From contig JACKIC010000005.1 of assembly GCA_020638655.1 (NCBI GenBank), forward strand, positions 1 to 64,000: a DNA stretch of 64,000 nucleotides, given 5' to 3'. Positions 1 through 7,000 of this stretch are shown one piece after another (positions within the stretch are counted from its first letter, which is position 1; each line of letters begins with the position of its first letter). The notes below the pieces were generated by a model. The model did not search any database and had not been told where the DNA came from. It saw only the letters and a program-made list of their open reading frames with translations. The stretch comes from Planctomycetota bacterium. Its GTDB lineage: Bacteria; Planctomycetota; UBA1135; UBA2386. The translations under genes and the position numbers were made by a program.

Positions 1-1
1 T

Positions 2-70
2 GATGCTGTCCGCCAAGGGGAGGCCAGAGAGCTGATCGACGCATGCGCCCCTTGCAGACCAGGCCAGTAG
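2..70 (+). CDS. C-terminal end of a cassette gene, partial
   Basis: An open frame enters from the left edge and ends at TAG 14 bases before the first attC core, which is the usual distance in this array. Only 22 residues are visible, including a CAPC segment. No family can be named. Confidence 0.35.
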   Translation, partial: DAVRQGEARELIDACAPCRPGQ

Positions 71-83
71 CCTGATGATCGCG

Positions 84-206
84 GTCCAACTAGGCGCAGC
101 AGCTGACGAGCCGGAACGCCGAGGGCGAGGAAACCCGACGCGGAGGAAGACCAAGGGCAAGGAGCCCAGTCGCACGGCTCGCAGCTGAGCGCCACAGACG
201 TTAGCC
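84..206 (+). repeat. attC site 1 (long type, 123 bp)
   Basis: R'' GTCCAAC at 84-90 and R' GTTAGCC at 200-206. The interior is a long imperfect hairpin that is nearly the same as the attC at 2361-2483. It closes the cassette whose gene end is at 70. Confidence 0.88.
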
Positions 207-216
207 GGACAGCACC

Positions 217-720
217 GTGGGTCTCGTCAAGTGGATCATCGTGTCCTTGCGCATCCCTGGCACGTGGGTCGACCAATCGGCTTGCGTCGAGCGTGCATTG
301 GAGGTGGCTTCGGTCCGCGCAGGTGATTGCCAGGCGGCAAGCTCGATGGATCTGCTCAAGGCCGTGCTCGAGATTCAGGACGCAGGCATTCGTCGACTCC
401 TCGTCACTCTTGGATGCGACCCTCAAGCCCTGCTTCAGCAGGCCAGTGGCTTGCAGCAAAGCGGGCGCCGCGCAGACAAGTCATGCCTTGCGGTGATTCG
501 GGACGCGTATCGCGTCGTCCCGGCGACGGCGATCCACTTGGTGACCACTGACGGGTTCATCGTCAACCGAAAGCAGGTCCTGCATTCCTGCCACCTCATC
601 GCTGGGTTTTCCCGCCACCGGCGATCAGATGCCTCCTTGCTACTGCGCCAACATGGCGTTGGCCTTGAGAGAGCGCCTGACCTTGCGGCTGCATGGAGCA
701 CCTTCCATGATGCCGGCTAA
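217..720 (+). CDS. Cassette protein resembling a stand-alone Clp N-terminal domain
   Basis: The 167-residue product starts at GTG 217, ten bases after the R' core. It appears to hold two helical repeats of the Clp N-domain type. Residues about 23-75 fit the pattern with SMDLLKAVLEIQD then LLVTLGCDPQALLQQ. Residues about 90-150 contain a second copy with VLHSCHLIAGF then LLLRQHGVGLERA. No AAA+ motor is present, so it would be an adaptor-like or ClpS/ClpC-mimic protein rather than an unfoldase. The match is by eye to Clp_N repeats such as those of the ClpC encoded at 42579. The stop TAA overlaps the R'' core of the following attC. It could instead be an unrelated helical protein. Confidence 0.6.
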   Translation: MGLVKWIIVSLRIPGTWVDQSACVERALEVASVRAGDCQAASSMDLLKAVLEIQDAGIRRLLVTLGCDPQALLQQASGLQQSGRRADKSCLAVIRDAYRVVPATAIHLVTTDGFIVNRKQVLHSCHLIAGFSRHRRSDASLLLRQHGVGLERAPDLAAAWSTFHDAG

Positions 721-814
721 CAAGACGCAGCAGGCGACGAGGCGCGCGGAAAGCAACCGAGGTTCAAGAGCAACCGACCGCGCGCCTCGCGCCTGAGCGT
801 CAAAGACGTTGGCT
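715..814 (+). repeat. attC site 2 (100 bp)
   Basis: R'' GGCTAAC at 715-721 and R' GTTGGCT at 808-814. It is almost identical over its length to the attC at 1389-1488. The stop codon of the upstream gene lies inside R''. Confidence 0.9.
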
Positions 815-832
815 GCACCGAGGACCTGATCG

Positions 833-1102
833 ATGTGGACCCATCCCAGCAGCGCGATAGCAGCCTTCTGTGCATGCGTCGTGATTACATTTGGCGGCAG
901 CACTCGGTGGAGCGAGAGCCTCGGCGCAGAGTGGTCGACCAACAACCACTCCCTGGCACTCTTGGCCGCTGGCGTTGCGTTGTTGCTGACCCTTCGTCGC
1001 ATGCGCGCTCTTCGGCAGGAAATCGCTGATCTCCGCGGCGAGTTGCGGGCAGCCAACACGACGCAGCAGCCGACGAGCGCCCCAAGCGGCGCTCGCGGCT
1101 GA
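833..1102 (+). CDS. Small cassette membrane protein with a coiled-coil tail
   Basis: The 89-residue product has a hydrophobic segment near residues 7-22, a second at about 41-54 (LALLAAGVALLLTL), then a charged heptad-like stretch (RRMRALRQEIADLRGELRAA). This suggests a one- or two-pass inner-membrane protein with a short cytoplasmic coiled coil. The last 18 or so residues are encoded by the attC itself, since the frame stays open to TGA at 1102. No family recognised. Confidence 0.6.
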   Translation: MWTHPSSAIAAFCACVVITFGGSTRWSESLGAEWSTNNHSLALLAAGVALLLTLRRMRALRQEIADLRGELRAANTTQQPTSAPSGARG

Positions 1103-1120
1103 GCGTCAAAGACGTTGGCT
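1051..1120 (+). repeat. attC site 3 (short type, 70 bp)
   Basis: R'' AGCCAAC at 1051-1057 and R' GTTGGCT at 1114-1120, with inner arms CGACGAGCGCC and GGCGCTCGCGG. Confidence 0.92.
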
Positions 1121-1166
1121 GGACGCGGTGTGTGTCGTCATGCGGTGAGTCATGTCGAGGTGCTAG

Positions 1167-1337
1167 CTGATCCAGGATGCTGCTACGCAGGGAGAGAGCC
1201 TGATCGCGTCATCGGGCGACGACCGGTTCTTGCTGTTCACGCTGGTCTCGGTTGTCTGTGTGGGCCTCGTCATCGTGGGGCGGCATCTACTCGACCGACA
1301 GATCCGTCTCGAGGCTCGTTCGAGACGTTCCCGATGA
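1167..1337 (+). CDS. Possible tiny cassette membrane protein with no normal start
   Basis: This is the only protein-like frame in the cassette between attC 3 and attC 4. It reads about 56 residues with a clear hydrophobic helix (FLLFTLVSVVCVGLVIV) followed by a basic tail (RLEARSRRSR). There is no ATG or GTG after the in-frame TAG just upstream; CTG at 1167 or TTG at 1230 would have to serve, or the 5' end is broken. The hydrophobic-then-basic pattern matches other small proteins in the array, which is why it is listed. Confidence 0.35.
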   Translation: MIQDAATQGESLIASSGDDRFLLFTLVSVVCVGLVIVGRHLLDRQIRLEARSRRSR

Positions 1338-1388
1338 CGTCCTCCTCAGGGGCTTGCGTCGTGGGTCGGATGCGCGAGCATGAGCGCC

Positions 1389-1488
1389 AGCCAACAAGAC
1401 GCAGCAAGCGACGAGGCGCGCGGAAAGCAACCGAGGTTCAAGAGCAACCGACCACGCGCCTCGCGCCTGAGCGTCAAAGACGTTGGCC
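1389..1488 (+). repeat. attC site 4 (100 bp)
   Basis: R'' AGCCAAC at 1389-1395 and R' GTTGGCC at 1482-1488. Near copy of the attC at 715-814, with only a handful of differences, mostly at the cores. Confidence 0.92.
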
Positions 1489-1492
1489 AGAC

Positions 1493-1984
1493 ATGCGCGC
1501 GCAGTTTCAACTCCTGATGCTCTTCGCGTCTGCATGCGCGACCTACCCAGACCCTCCGACGGTGGCGGACGACGTCCCTGGCTCACTCATTCCAGAGATG
1601 CGGCGCCTCGGACAAGTTGACTGTCCCGTCCCTCCCACCGGACCCAAGGCCGTGGCCATCTTTCTTTCGGACACTGCTTGGTACGAGGGATGGTTCGGGA
1701 CCGTTGTGGGTGCGGATCGCAGCGTCTTGGCAGTTCGGATGAGAGGGTCCAGCGACTGGTCCTCTGCCGTGCAGCACTTGGTGTTGTCGGTCTCCAGAGG
1801 TCAGTTGGACTCCGGCTTCAAGGGCAACGCGGTTGTGGTCGGCACGATCGCTGACCTTCTCATCTGCCGGTTCTTCCCAGACCCCTTGCAGTCATGTGAT
1901 GAACCAGCGCTTGGCGATGAGGTTGTGCTTCAGCACGCCATGTCGCGCTACATGCAAGACTCGAGACACGACGGTATCCGGTGA
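1493..1984 (+). CDS. Cassette lipoprotein of unknown function
   Basis: The 163-residue product starts at ATG 1493, four bases after R'. It opens with a short lipoprotein signal (LLMLFASAC, lipidated Cys about residue 15). The mature part is about 148 residues and contains four cysteines, at CPVP, ICRFF and SCDEP among others. It is probably anchored in the cell envelope. The frame is open well upstream through attC 4, but that stretch is attC sequence and not part of the gene. No family recognised. Confidence 0.65.
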   Translation: MRAQFQLLMLFASACATYPDPPTVADDVPGSLIPEMRRLGQVDCPVPPTGPKAVAIFLSDTAWYEGWFGTVVGADRSVLAVRMRGSSDWSSAVQHLVLSVSRGQLDSGFKGNAVVVGTIADLLICRFFPDPLQSCDEPALGDEVVLQHAMSRYMQDSRHDGIR

Positions 1985-1998
1985 GTGTGTAGAATGCT

Positions 1999-2066
1999 GG
2001 CCAACACGGCGCAGGAGCCGACGAGCGCCCAGAGGCGCTCGCGGCTCAGCGTCAAAGACGTTGGGC
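1999..2066 (+). repeat. attC site 5 (short type, 68 bp)
   Basis: R'' GGCCAAC at 1999-2005 and R' GTTGGGC at 2060-2066; inner hairpin arms GAGCGCC and GGCGCTC. Confidence 0.93.
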
Positions 2067-2074
2067 GGACGGGC

Positions 2075-2353
2075 ATGGCTGAGGTGGCGCAGCGCAAACC
2101 AATCCTCGTAGTCCTGGCGTTCAACGCCGCCCTTCTGCTTGCCCTGCTCTCGGCGTTGCTGAGCATCACGGACTACGTTCCCGATGTTGAGCGGTCAGGC
2201 CTGTTGTGGGCATGCGGTTTCGCCACCTCATCAGTGGGTTTGGCCTGCTGCAGCTTGCCGCGGATGCCTCGCGGGCTGCGGTGCCTTGCCGCGGCGGTCA
2301 TGGGGCTGGCTGCACTCGCCGGGCTCTACTCCACCAGTCGGCTTCTCGGGTAG
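2075..2353 (+). CDS. Small cassette membrane protein
   Basis: The 92-residue product starts at ATG 2075, nine bases after R'. It has three predicted hydrophobic segments (about residues 9-27, 43-57 and 68-88) with short charged ends, so it is probably an integral membrane protein. The stop lies eight bases before the next attC. No family recognised. Confidence 0.6.
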   Translation: MAEVAQRKPILVVLAFNAALLLALLSALLSITDYVPDVERSGLLWACGFATSSVGLACCSLPRMPRGLRCLAAAVMGLAALAGLYSTSRLLG

Positions 2354-2360
2354 ACTCGCC

Positions 2361-2483
2361 GCCCAACTAGGCGCAGCAGCTGACGAGCCGGGACGCTGAG
2401 GGCGAGGAAGCCCAACGCAGAGGAAGACCAAGGGCAAGGAGCCCAGTCGCACGGCTCGCAGCTGAGCGCCACAGACGTTGGGC
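2361..2483 (+). repeat. attC site 6 (long type, 123 bp)
   Basis: R'' GCCCAAC at 2361-2367 and R' GTTGGGC at 2477-2483. Same length and nearly the same sequence as the site at 84-206, and the same family as the decayed last site at 10804. Confidence 0.93.
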
Positions 2484-2488
2484 AGATC

Positions 2489-2776
2489 ATGACTGAGCCG
2501 TCGACGGAGCACCGACCAACATCATCGACGCCGCAGCAGCTGATGGTGGGTGTGTCGGTAGCGCTGTGGCTGGTCGCGGGCGCGTTCGTCGGCGTCATCG
2601 CGTGCTGGGTAGTGGCGCTCTCCGACATCTTTCCGATCGTCGATCCAGACGATGGCCCAGCCAGGGTCCCCGTGGGCGAGCACGTCTATGCCGGAATCCT
2701 GGTCGGTGGAGTCATCCTCGGGCTTGTTGCCTGCTTCAGCTTGCGGCCCCGGTGGCTCCGAGAAGACCACCGTTGA
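2489..2776 (+). CDS. Small cassette two-pass membrane protein
   Basis: The 95-residue product starts at ATG 2489, six bases after R'. Two transmembrane helices are clear: about residues 19-44 (LMVGVSVALWLVAGAFVGVI) and 68-84 (YAGILVGGVILGLVACF). An acidic loop (DPDDGPARVPVGEH) joins them. No family recognised. Confidence 0.62.
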   Translation: MTEPSTEHRPTSSTPQQLMVGVSVALWLVAGAFVGVIACWVVALSDIFPIVDPDDGPARVPVGEHVYAGILVGGVILGLVACFSLRPRWLREDHR

Positions 2777-2790
2777 CGGCATGGTAGACT

Positions 2791-2859
2791 GCCCAACAAG
2801 CCGCAGGAGCCGGCGAGCGCCGCAGCGGCGCTCGCGGCTCAGCGGCAGAGACGTTGGGC
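2791..2859 (+). repeat. attC site 7 (short type, 69 bp)
   Basis: R'' GCCCAAC at 2791-2797 and R' GTTGGGC at 2853-2859, perfectly complementary cores. Typical of the short class. Confidence 0.95.
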
Positions 2860-3429
2860 ATGCAGGAGTCCCGGAGAATGGTCGAAGCGCACAGAACCAA
2901 GCAGGACGCGCAACCGTTCGTGGGACTCGTTGAGGCGACCGCCTCGGGGATTCTCGCGCTCTACCATCCCGAGAGCCTGCGACTTGTCCATGTCGACAAC
3001 TGGTTCGGCCCAAAGTGGCTTAGCTTCTCCGCCAAGGTGGCGGGAGGAGTCGCGATCTGGATGGATGAGGAGCACTTGACGCTCCCGCCCTTCGTCCCCG
3101 GGCGCATCCTGACTGAGCAGTGCTGGGTGTTGGATCGACCCTCTGTCTATCGGCCCGTCGAGTCTCCCCAGAGCATTCACGTCTCTCAGTGCGGCGGCGC
3201 AAACCTGAGTCGGCTTGCGTCGAGAGAGGCTCCTGGTCAGGCCATCGTCTGGTATTCGGGCAACACTGTCTCAAACCAACGGGGAGCGATCATGGCCTAC
3301 GTCCCGGCGCGAGATGCCTACCGCACGTGGTATGTGGAGCTTGATGGAGGGAAGTCATGGGGCATGTCCAAGACCAGAGGGACATCGAGAGATGACTTCG
3401 AGGCACTGCTGGCTGGCAAGGCCGTGTAG
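2860..3429 (+). CDS. Cassette protein of unknown function
   Basis: The 189-residue product is soluble, with no signal peptide or membrane helix. ATG 2860 directly follows the R' core, and ATG 2878 is an alternative start with room for a ribosome site. It is rich in Trp and Gly-X turns (WFGPKWLSF, MDEEHLTLPPF, WYVELDGGKSWGM), suggesting a beta-rich fold. It may be an immunity-type or effector protein, but no family can be named. Confidence 0.6.
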   Translation: MQESRRMVEAHRTKQDAQPFVGLVEATASGILALYHPESLRLVHVDNWFGPKWLSFSAKVAGGVAIWMDEEHLTLPPFVPGRILTEQCWVLDRPSVYRPVESPQSIHVSQCGGANLSRLASREAPGQAIVWYSGNTVSNQRGAIMAYVPARDAYRTWYVELDGGKSWGMSKTRGTSRDDFEALLAGKAV

Positions 3430-3435
3430 GCTGAT

Positions 3436-3504
3436 GCCCAACCAGCCGCAGGAGCCGGCGAGCGTTGCAGCGGCGCTCGCTGCTCAGCGGCAGAGACGTT
3501 GGGC
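3436..3504 (+). repeat. attC site 8 (short type, 69 bp)
   Basis: R'' GCCCAAC at 3436-3442 and R' GTTGGGC at 3498-3504, complementary cores. Confidence 0.94.
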
Positions 3505-3531
3505 ATACCGATCCGGGAGAGCAGTCGAGTC

Positions 3532-3780
3532 ATGCGGTTCCTTGATGCCATCCGAGACCACGGGGTCGAGACGCTCCAGGTCTACCTGTCCGAGACGGAG
3601 GCGCGACGGTTGCGATCGGCTCTCGATGCGCTCCTCAAGGCTCCAGAGGATTGGACGCACGAGCACGTCTTTGCTGAGGACGGATCGCGCGAGATGTCGT
3701 TGTCGATTGTTACGCCGCGCAAGCTGGGGGATCTTGCTCGCTACTCGGAGATCGAGAGGCGCGTCCTCACCGAAGACTAG
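3532..3780 (+). CDS. Small cassette protein of unknown function
   Basis: The 82-residue product starts at ATG 3532; the frame is open back to the attC but has no better start. It is a charged, helix-then-strand soluble protein (ETEARRLRSALDALLKAP, then HVFAEDGSREMSLSIVTP). No membrane or export signal. No family recognised. Confidence 0.55.
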   Translation: MRFLDAIRDHGVETLQVYLSETEARRLRSALDALLKAPEDWTHEHVFAEDGSREMSLSIVTPRKLGDLARYSEIERRVLTED

Positions 3781-3808
3781 CCCGAATACTGACTCAACTT
3801 GGTAGGAT

Positions 3809-3932
3809 GCCCAACAAGCGACAGCAGCTGTCGAGCGGCACGCCAGTGGGCGAGGAACCCCAAAGGCGTAGGAAGGCCAAGGACGAGGAAGCCCGGCCGC
3901 CCTCTCGCAGCTGAGTCGCATCTACGCTGGCG
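3809..3932 (+). repeat. attC site 9 (long type, 124 bp, mutated R')
   Basis: R'' GCCCAAC at 3809-3815 is intact, but the aligned R' reads GCTGGCG at 3926-3932, losing the GTT at which IntI cuts. Same length and family as the site at 4784-4907. It may be poorly recombinogenic, so flanking cassettes could move as one unit. Confidence 0.8.
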
Positions 3933-3945
3933 AGGTAGTGTCACA

Positions 3946-4215
3946 GTGCTGTGGGACATCGCAAGGTGGATGATGGCTGCCCCGTTGGGGCTGCTCGCCA
4001 TCAGGGCGGCAGTCTTCAACTCGTGTGTGCTGTGGCGTCAGGGCATCAGGCGGGAACATTCTCCGTCAGCAATCCCCTGCGCGGGCTTCTTCTTCGGTCT
4101 GCCGTTCTTGCTGCTATGTCCTTGGGGCGCGTTAGGGATGCTCGTGAGCCTGGCTACGGCAGCTGTGGATGCCCTGTTCATGTTGCTCGTGATAGTTGAG
4201 GCCTTCTGGGAGTGA
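3946..4215 (+). CDS. Small cassette membrane protein
   Basis: The 89-residue product starts at GTG 3946. It has a first hydrophobic segment near residues 8-22, a second at 42-60 (FFFGLPFLLLCPWGALGM) and a third at about 64-84 (LATAAVDALFMLLVIVEAF). Probable three-helix inner-membrane protein. No family recognised. Confidence 0.55.
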   Translation: MLWDIARWMMAAPLGLLAIRAAVFNSCVLWRQGIRREHSPSAIPCAGFFFGLPFLLLCPWGALGMLVSLATAAVDALFMLLVIVEAFWE

Positions 4216-4226
4216 TGCGTTACGCT

Positions 4227-4321
4227 CGCCAACCAGTCGCTGGAGCCCGCGAGCCGCGGAACGCCGGGGCCAAGGAAGCCCCTCGCACGCGGCTCGCAGC
4301 TGAGCGCCACAGACGTTGGCC
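4227..4321 (+). repeat. attC site 10 (95 bp)
   Basis: R'' CGCCAAC at 4227-4233 and R' GTTGGCC at 4315-4321. A shortened member of the long class that shares the GCGGCTCGCAGCTGAG arm. Confidence 0.92.
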
Positions 4322-4326
4322 AGAAC

Positions 4327-4806
4327 ATGCTCACCGATCGTGCCAACATCATGCTGGATGCCTGGCGCGCAGAGCTTGTCACAGACGCCGAGATCCGTTC
4401 GTGGGCGGAGTCGGAGATGATGGCTATCTCCGATGCCGGGGAGATGCCGACCTGGCTCCTGGATCTTGTCACGCACGGACCGGGCAGCGTGGTCGAGCAG
4501 GGGCATGACTGGCGACGCACCGCGGAGTTTGGCGTCGAGTTCGCGTTTGCTTCCGCGCGTGTCGACCTCGCGGATCGTGGTGGTGTTGTGCGTTTCGCTC
4601 GTTGGCTCGCCGGCGCCTCGCTTGGCGAGGATCTCGATCTGCCCGAGGTCGTGTTGGGTTACCAAGTTGATCACTACCTGGACCAAGGAGATGTCGATCT
4701 GGCTGTCCAGTGCGTTCGTGAGGGCTTGCCCGGGATCCTGTCCAGCCGTCGCGATTTGCTACGCAAGGCGGTTGGGTTAGTCTGGCCAACAAGCGGCAGC
4801 AGCTGA
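4327..4806 (+). CDS. Cassette protein of unknown function, ends inside attC
   Basis: The 159-residue product starts at ATG 4327, six bases after R'. It is an acidic, mainly helical, soluble protein with no export signal (for example DAWRAELVTDAEIRSWAESE). The last residues (WPTSGSS) are encoded by the start of the next attC. No family recognised; the size and acidity would fit an antitoxin or immunity protein, but this is only a guess. Confidence 0.6.
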   Translation: MLTDRANIMLDAWRAELVTDAEIRSWAESEMMAISDAGEMPTWLLDLVTHGPGSVVEQGHDWRRTAEFGVEFAFASARVDLADRGGVVRFARWLAGASLGEDLDLPEVVLGYQVDHYLDQGDVDLAVQCVREGLPGILSSRRDLLRKAVGLVWPTSGSS

Positions 4807-4907
4807 CGAGCCGGAGGCCGCACGGGCGAGCAACCCAGCGGCGCACGAGCACCAAGGGCGATGAAGCCCCTCGACCGGCTCGCAGCTGAGTCGCACAGAC
4901 GTTGGGT
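4784..4907 (+). repeat. attC site 11 (long type, 124 bp)
   Basis: R'' GGCCAAC at 4784-4790 and R' GTTGGGT at 4901-4907. The stop of the upstream gene lies 14-16 bases inside the site. Confidence 0.92.
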
Positions 4908-4920
4908 GGGCAGATTCTCG

Positions 4921-5352
4921 ATGGACCTTGAGCAAGAGTTGCTCGATAGCGTCGTGCGGAAGTCGCCGGACTTCGCGGAGGCCCTGGACGCGTTCGTTGG
5001 CCAGCAGTTGGCCGAGGTCGGCTACTCCGCTCGCCCTACTGACGGGGTGCTGCTGTCGTGGCAGGAGCTTCAGGATGATGGAGCCTTTGCCTTCGGCGTG
5101 GTCGTGATGATCGATGACCAAGTGGTCGAGCCGCTTCGAGTTCAGCTCGGGTTGAATCCGGCTCGCACCGGCTTCGCCTCGGGACTTGTGCAGTTCGGAA
5201 GACGGAGCACCGGTGCCTCAGCCTACGACAGCGATGGGCATCATCGGATGGCACGCCAGATCTTGGGCAACCGGAGTCTTGAGTTCCCCTGGAGGGAGCA
5301 GTTCCATCGCAGTTCAGGAGGGTGGCGTCGACTGCCACCCAACAAGACATAG
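4921..5352 (+). CDS. Cassette protein of unknown function
   Basis: The 143-residue product starts at ATG 4921, 13 bases after R'. It is soluble, with a helical N-terminus (LEQELLDSVVRKSPDFAEAL) and a strand-rich middle (FAFGVVVMIDDQVVEPLRVQ). The final residues (PPNKT) come from the attC. No family recognised. Confidence 0.58.
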   Translation: MDLEQELLDSVVRKSPDFAEALDAFVGQQLAEVGYSARPTDGVLLSWQELQDDGAFAFGVVVMIDDQVVEPLRVQLGLNPARTGFASGLVQFGRRSTGASAYDSDGHHRMARQILGNRSLEFPWREQFHRSSGGWRRLPPNKT

Positions 5353-5405
5353 GAGCCGGCGAGCGCCGCAGCGGCGCTCGCGGCTCAGCGTCAAAGACGT
5401 TGGGC
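5337..5405 (+). repeat. attC site 12 (short type, 69 bp)
   Basis: R'' ACCCAAC at 5337-5343 and R' GTTGGGC at 5399-5405. Confidence 0.94.
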
Positions 5406-5420
5406 AGACCCGGGAGTCTC

Positions 5421-5687
5421 ATGAACCGACAAGACCTGGAATTTGTGGGCGTGCGCCTTCTTGGCCTGTACTTCACGGTTCAGGGCGTCGCATCGTTGCC
5501 GGGGATGCTGGCCCCAGGATTTGGGACGCACTGGTCCTTCTTCCTTCCGCCCGTCTTGTACCTTCTGGCGGGTCTGCTTCTGGCGATCGGCACCAGTCGT
5601 GTTCTTGGCTGGCTGGCGATCGAGGCCCGTCTCGCTAGGCTGGCCAACAAGCCGGCGAGCCGCGAACAACGCACCCGCGAGAGCTGA
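5421..5687 (+). CDS. Small cassette membrane protein, ends inside attC
   Basis: The 88-residue product starts at ATG 5421, 15 bases after R'. Two or three hydrophobic segments are visible (about residues 6-28, 40-56 and 57-68, including LPPVLYLLAGLLLAIG). The last 15 or so residues (ANKPASREQRTRES) are encoded by the attC, giving a polar tail. No family recognised. Confidence 0.6.
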   Translation: MNRQDLEFVGVRLLGLYFTVQGVASLPGMLAPGFGTHWSFFLPPVLYLLAGLLLAIGTSRVLGWLAIEARLARLANKPASREQRTRES

Positions 5688-5730
5688 AGCCCTCGCAGGC
5701 GCTCGCGGCTCAGCGTCACAGACGCTGGGC
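5642..5730 (+). repeat. attC site 13 (89 bp, mutated R')
   Basis: R'' GGCCAAC at 5642-5648 is intact; the R' reads GCTGGGC at 5724-5730, with the middle base of GTT changed. Confidence 0.85.
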
Positions 5731-5749
5731 AGTCGCGCACACTGGCCAC

Positions 5750-6403
5750 ATGAGCATTCCTAGGACGTCCGCGGCTCTCGTAGGTCTAGTCGCTCTCTGC
5801 AGCTGTGGTGCCGAGAAGTCTGAGCCCTCTCCTGTGGGCAGGCTTGCTGGCGATCTAGAACCCACCCATCACACGCCTGCCTACCAAGCCCAACTGCGCC
5901 AGGTGTTGATGGAGAGGGCGCCCGAATTCTGCGATCTTCAGTTCCTCGTCATGCCTTCGTTCGGGCCGGAGACCCTCCTCTCGATCTACCGAGTCGACCG
6001 CGGGTACGAGGCGCAGGTCCTCACGCCCAAGCAGCAGGTCTACGCGTTCGAGGGAAGAGTGAGTGAGATCGAGTGCACGGAGGCCAAGAAGAGCCTGCCG
6101 GTCAAGACTGCAGAGAGACTCTGCGGAGCTTGGAAGCAGATGCTCCTTCGGACGAGGGACACTGTGTCCCCTCCCCGCGTGCTTGATGGTGTTGGCTACG
6201 CTTTCATTCGATACGAGCGAGGGCTCGGACACTTGAGCGGCGAATCGAGCAACCCTGAGCAAGGCACGCGACCCTACGTGCTTGCCGAGATCGGGGAGGC
6301 CGTCGTTGACTACGTCCAAGCGGAATCGGCTTTGGAGCAGGCTTTCGTGACCACGATGGCGAAGTCCCTCGACCAACTCGAAGCGTCCCTGCAGACCAAG
6401 TAG
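5750..6403 (+). CDS. Cassette lipoprotein of unknown function
   Basis: The 217-residue product starts at ATG 5750. The N-terminus is a lipoprotein signal (LVALCSC, lipidated Cys about residue 19) followed by a Ser/Pro-rich linker. The mature domain ends in a long helical segment (SALEQAFVTTMAKSLDQLEA). It is among the largest cassette products and is probably anchored in the envelope. No family recognised. Confidence 0.65.
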   Translation: MSIPRTSAALVGLVALCSCGAEKSEPSPVGRLAGDLEPTHHTPAYQAQLRQVLMERAPEFCDLQFLVMPSFGPETLLSIYRVDRGYEAQVLTPKQQVYAFEGRVSEIECTEAKKSLPVKTAERLCGAWKQMLLRTRDTVSPPRVLDGVGYAFIRYERGLGHLSGESSNPEQGTRPYVLAEIGEAVVDYVQAESALEQAFVTTMAKSLDQLEASLQTK

Positions 6404-6442
6404 GCGTGACGCCTGGGAGACACCGCCCGGGTTGGTTACGCT

Positions 6443-6512
6443 GCCCAACCCAGCCGCAGGAGCCGGCGAGCGCCGCAGCGACGCTCGCGGCTCAGCGTCA
6501 AAGACGTTGTGC
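6443..6512 (+). repeat. attC site 14 (short type, 70 bp)
   Basis: R'' GCCCAAC at 6443-6449 and R' GTTGTGC at 6506-6512; one base of R' departs from the purine run but GTT is kept. Confidence 0.92.
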
Positions 6513-6526
6513 AGACCAGCCGTGTG

Positions 6527-6967
6527 ATGCCGCGCTCGATTCACGACAACTACGTGCTGGGCTACTCAGTCAACCATCCGGGGCGGTCGATCGTGGTCCG
6601 GACAGAGAAGCGCCAGAGTGGTCAGCCGCTTGAGCGGACCGACATTCGCTTCGAGGGAGTGCTCGGGTACCACTTCCGAGACAGCCTGGGCGGCATCCTG
6701 ACGGACGTGTATCCATGCGATCTCGAGTCGCTGATGAGGGACTCCTCCTTCTCGCTCTTGTTCAAGGGGTGGGCGGACTGGGCTTGGCCATTCCAGGGAT
6801 GCGATGGCGATCCCGTTGCGCATGCCAGGGCTGCCGGCGCGATCGCCTACTGCGTAGACTCCGCCATCGGCTTCGATGGATTCGTCGTCTGTCAGTCGAT
6901 GACCATCGAGGCTGCACAACACGGCGCAGCAGCCGACGATCGCCCCCAAGCGGGCGATCGCGGCTGA
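6527..6967 (+). CDS. Cassette protein of unknown function, ends inside attC
   Basis: The 146-residue product starts at ATG 6527; GTG 6509 lies inside the R' core and is less likely. It is soluble with a beta-rich N-half (NYVLGYSVNHPGRSIVVRTE) and a Cys/Trp-containing C-half (WADWAWPFQGCDGD). About 18 C-terminal residues are encoded by the next attC (stop TGA 6965-6967). No family recognised. Confidence 0.6.
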   Translation: MPRSIHDNYVLGYSVNHPGRSIVVRTEKRQSGQPLERTDIRFEGVLGYHFRDSLGGILTDVYPCDLESLMRDSSFSLLFKGWADWAWPFQGCDGDPVAHARAAGAIAYCVDSAIGFDGFVVCQSMTIEAAQHGAAADDRPQAGDRG

Positions 6968-6985
6968 GCGCCAAAGACGTTGGCC
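6914..6985 (+). repeat. attC site 15 (short type, 72 bp)
   Basis: R'' GCACAAC at 6914-6920 (one mismatch to RYYYAAC) and R' GTTGGCC at 6979-6985; inner arms GACGATCGCCC and GGGCGATCGCGG. Confidence 0.9.
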
Positions 6986-7000
6986 AGGCACACGGTCTCC

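Noticed and set aside
1115..1984. A single long gene of 289 codons
   Set aside because: The first 126 codons run through the cassette between attC 3 and attC 4 and through attC 4 itself, in an unnatural composition. The real gene begins at ATG 1493 with a lipoprotein signal.
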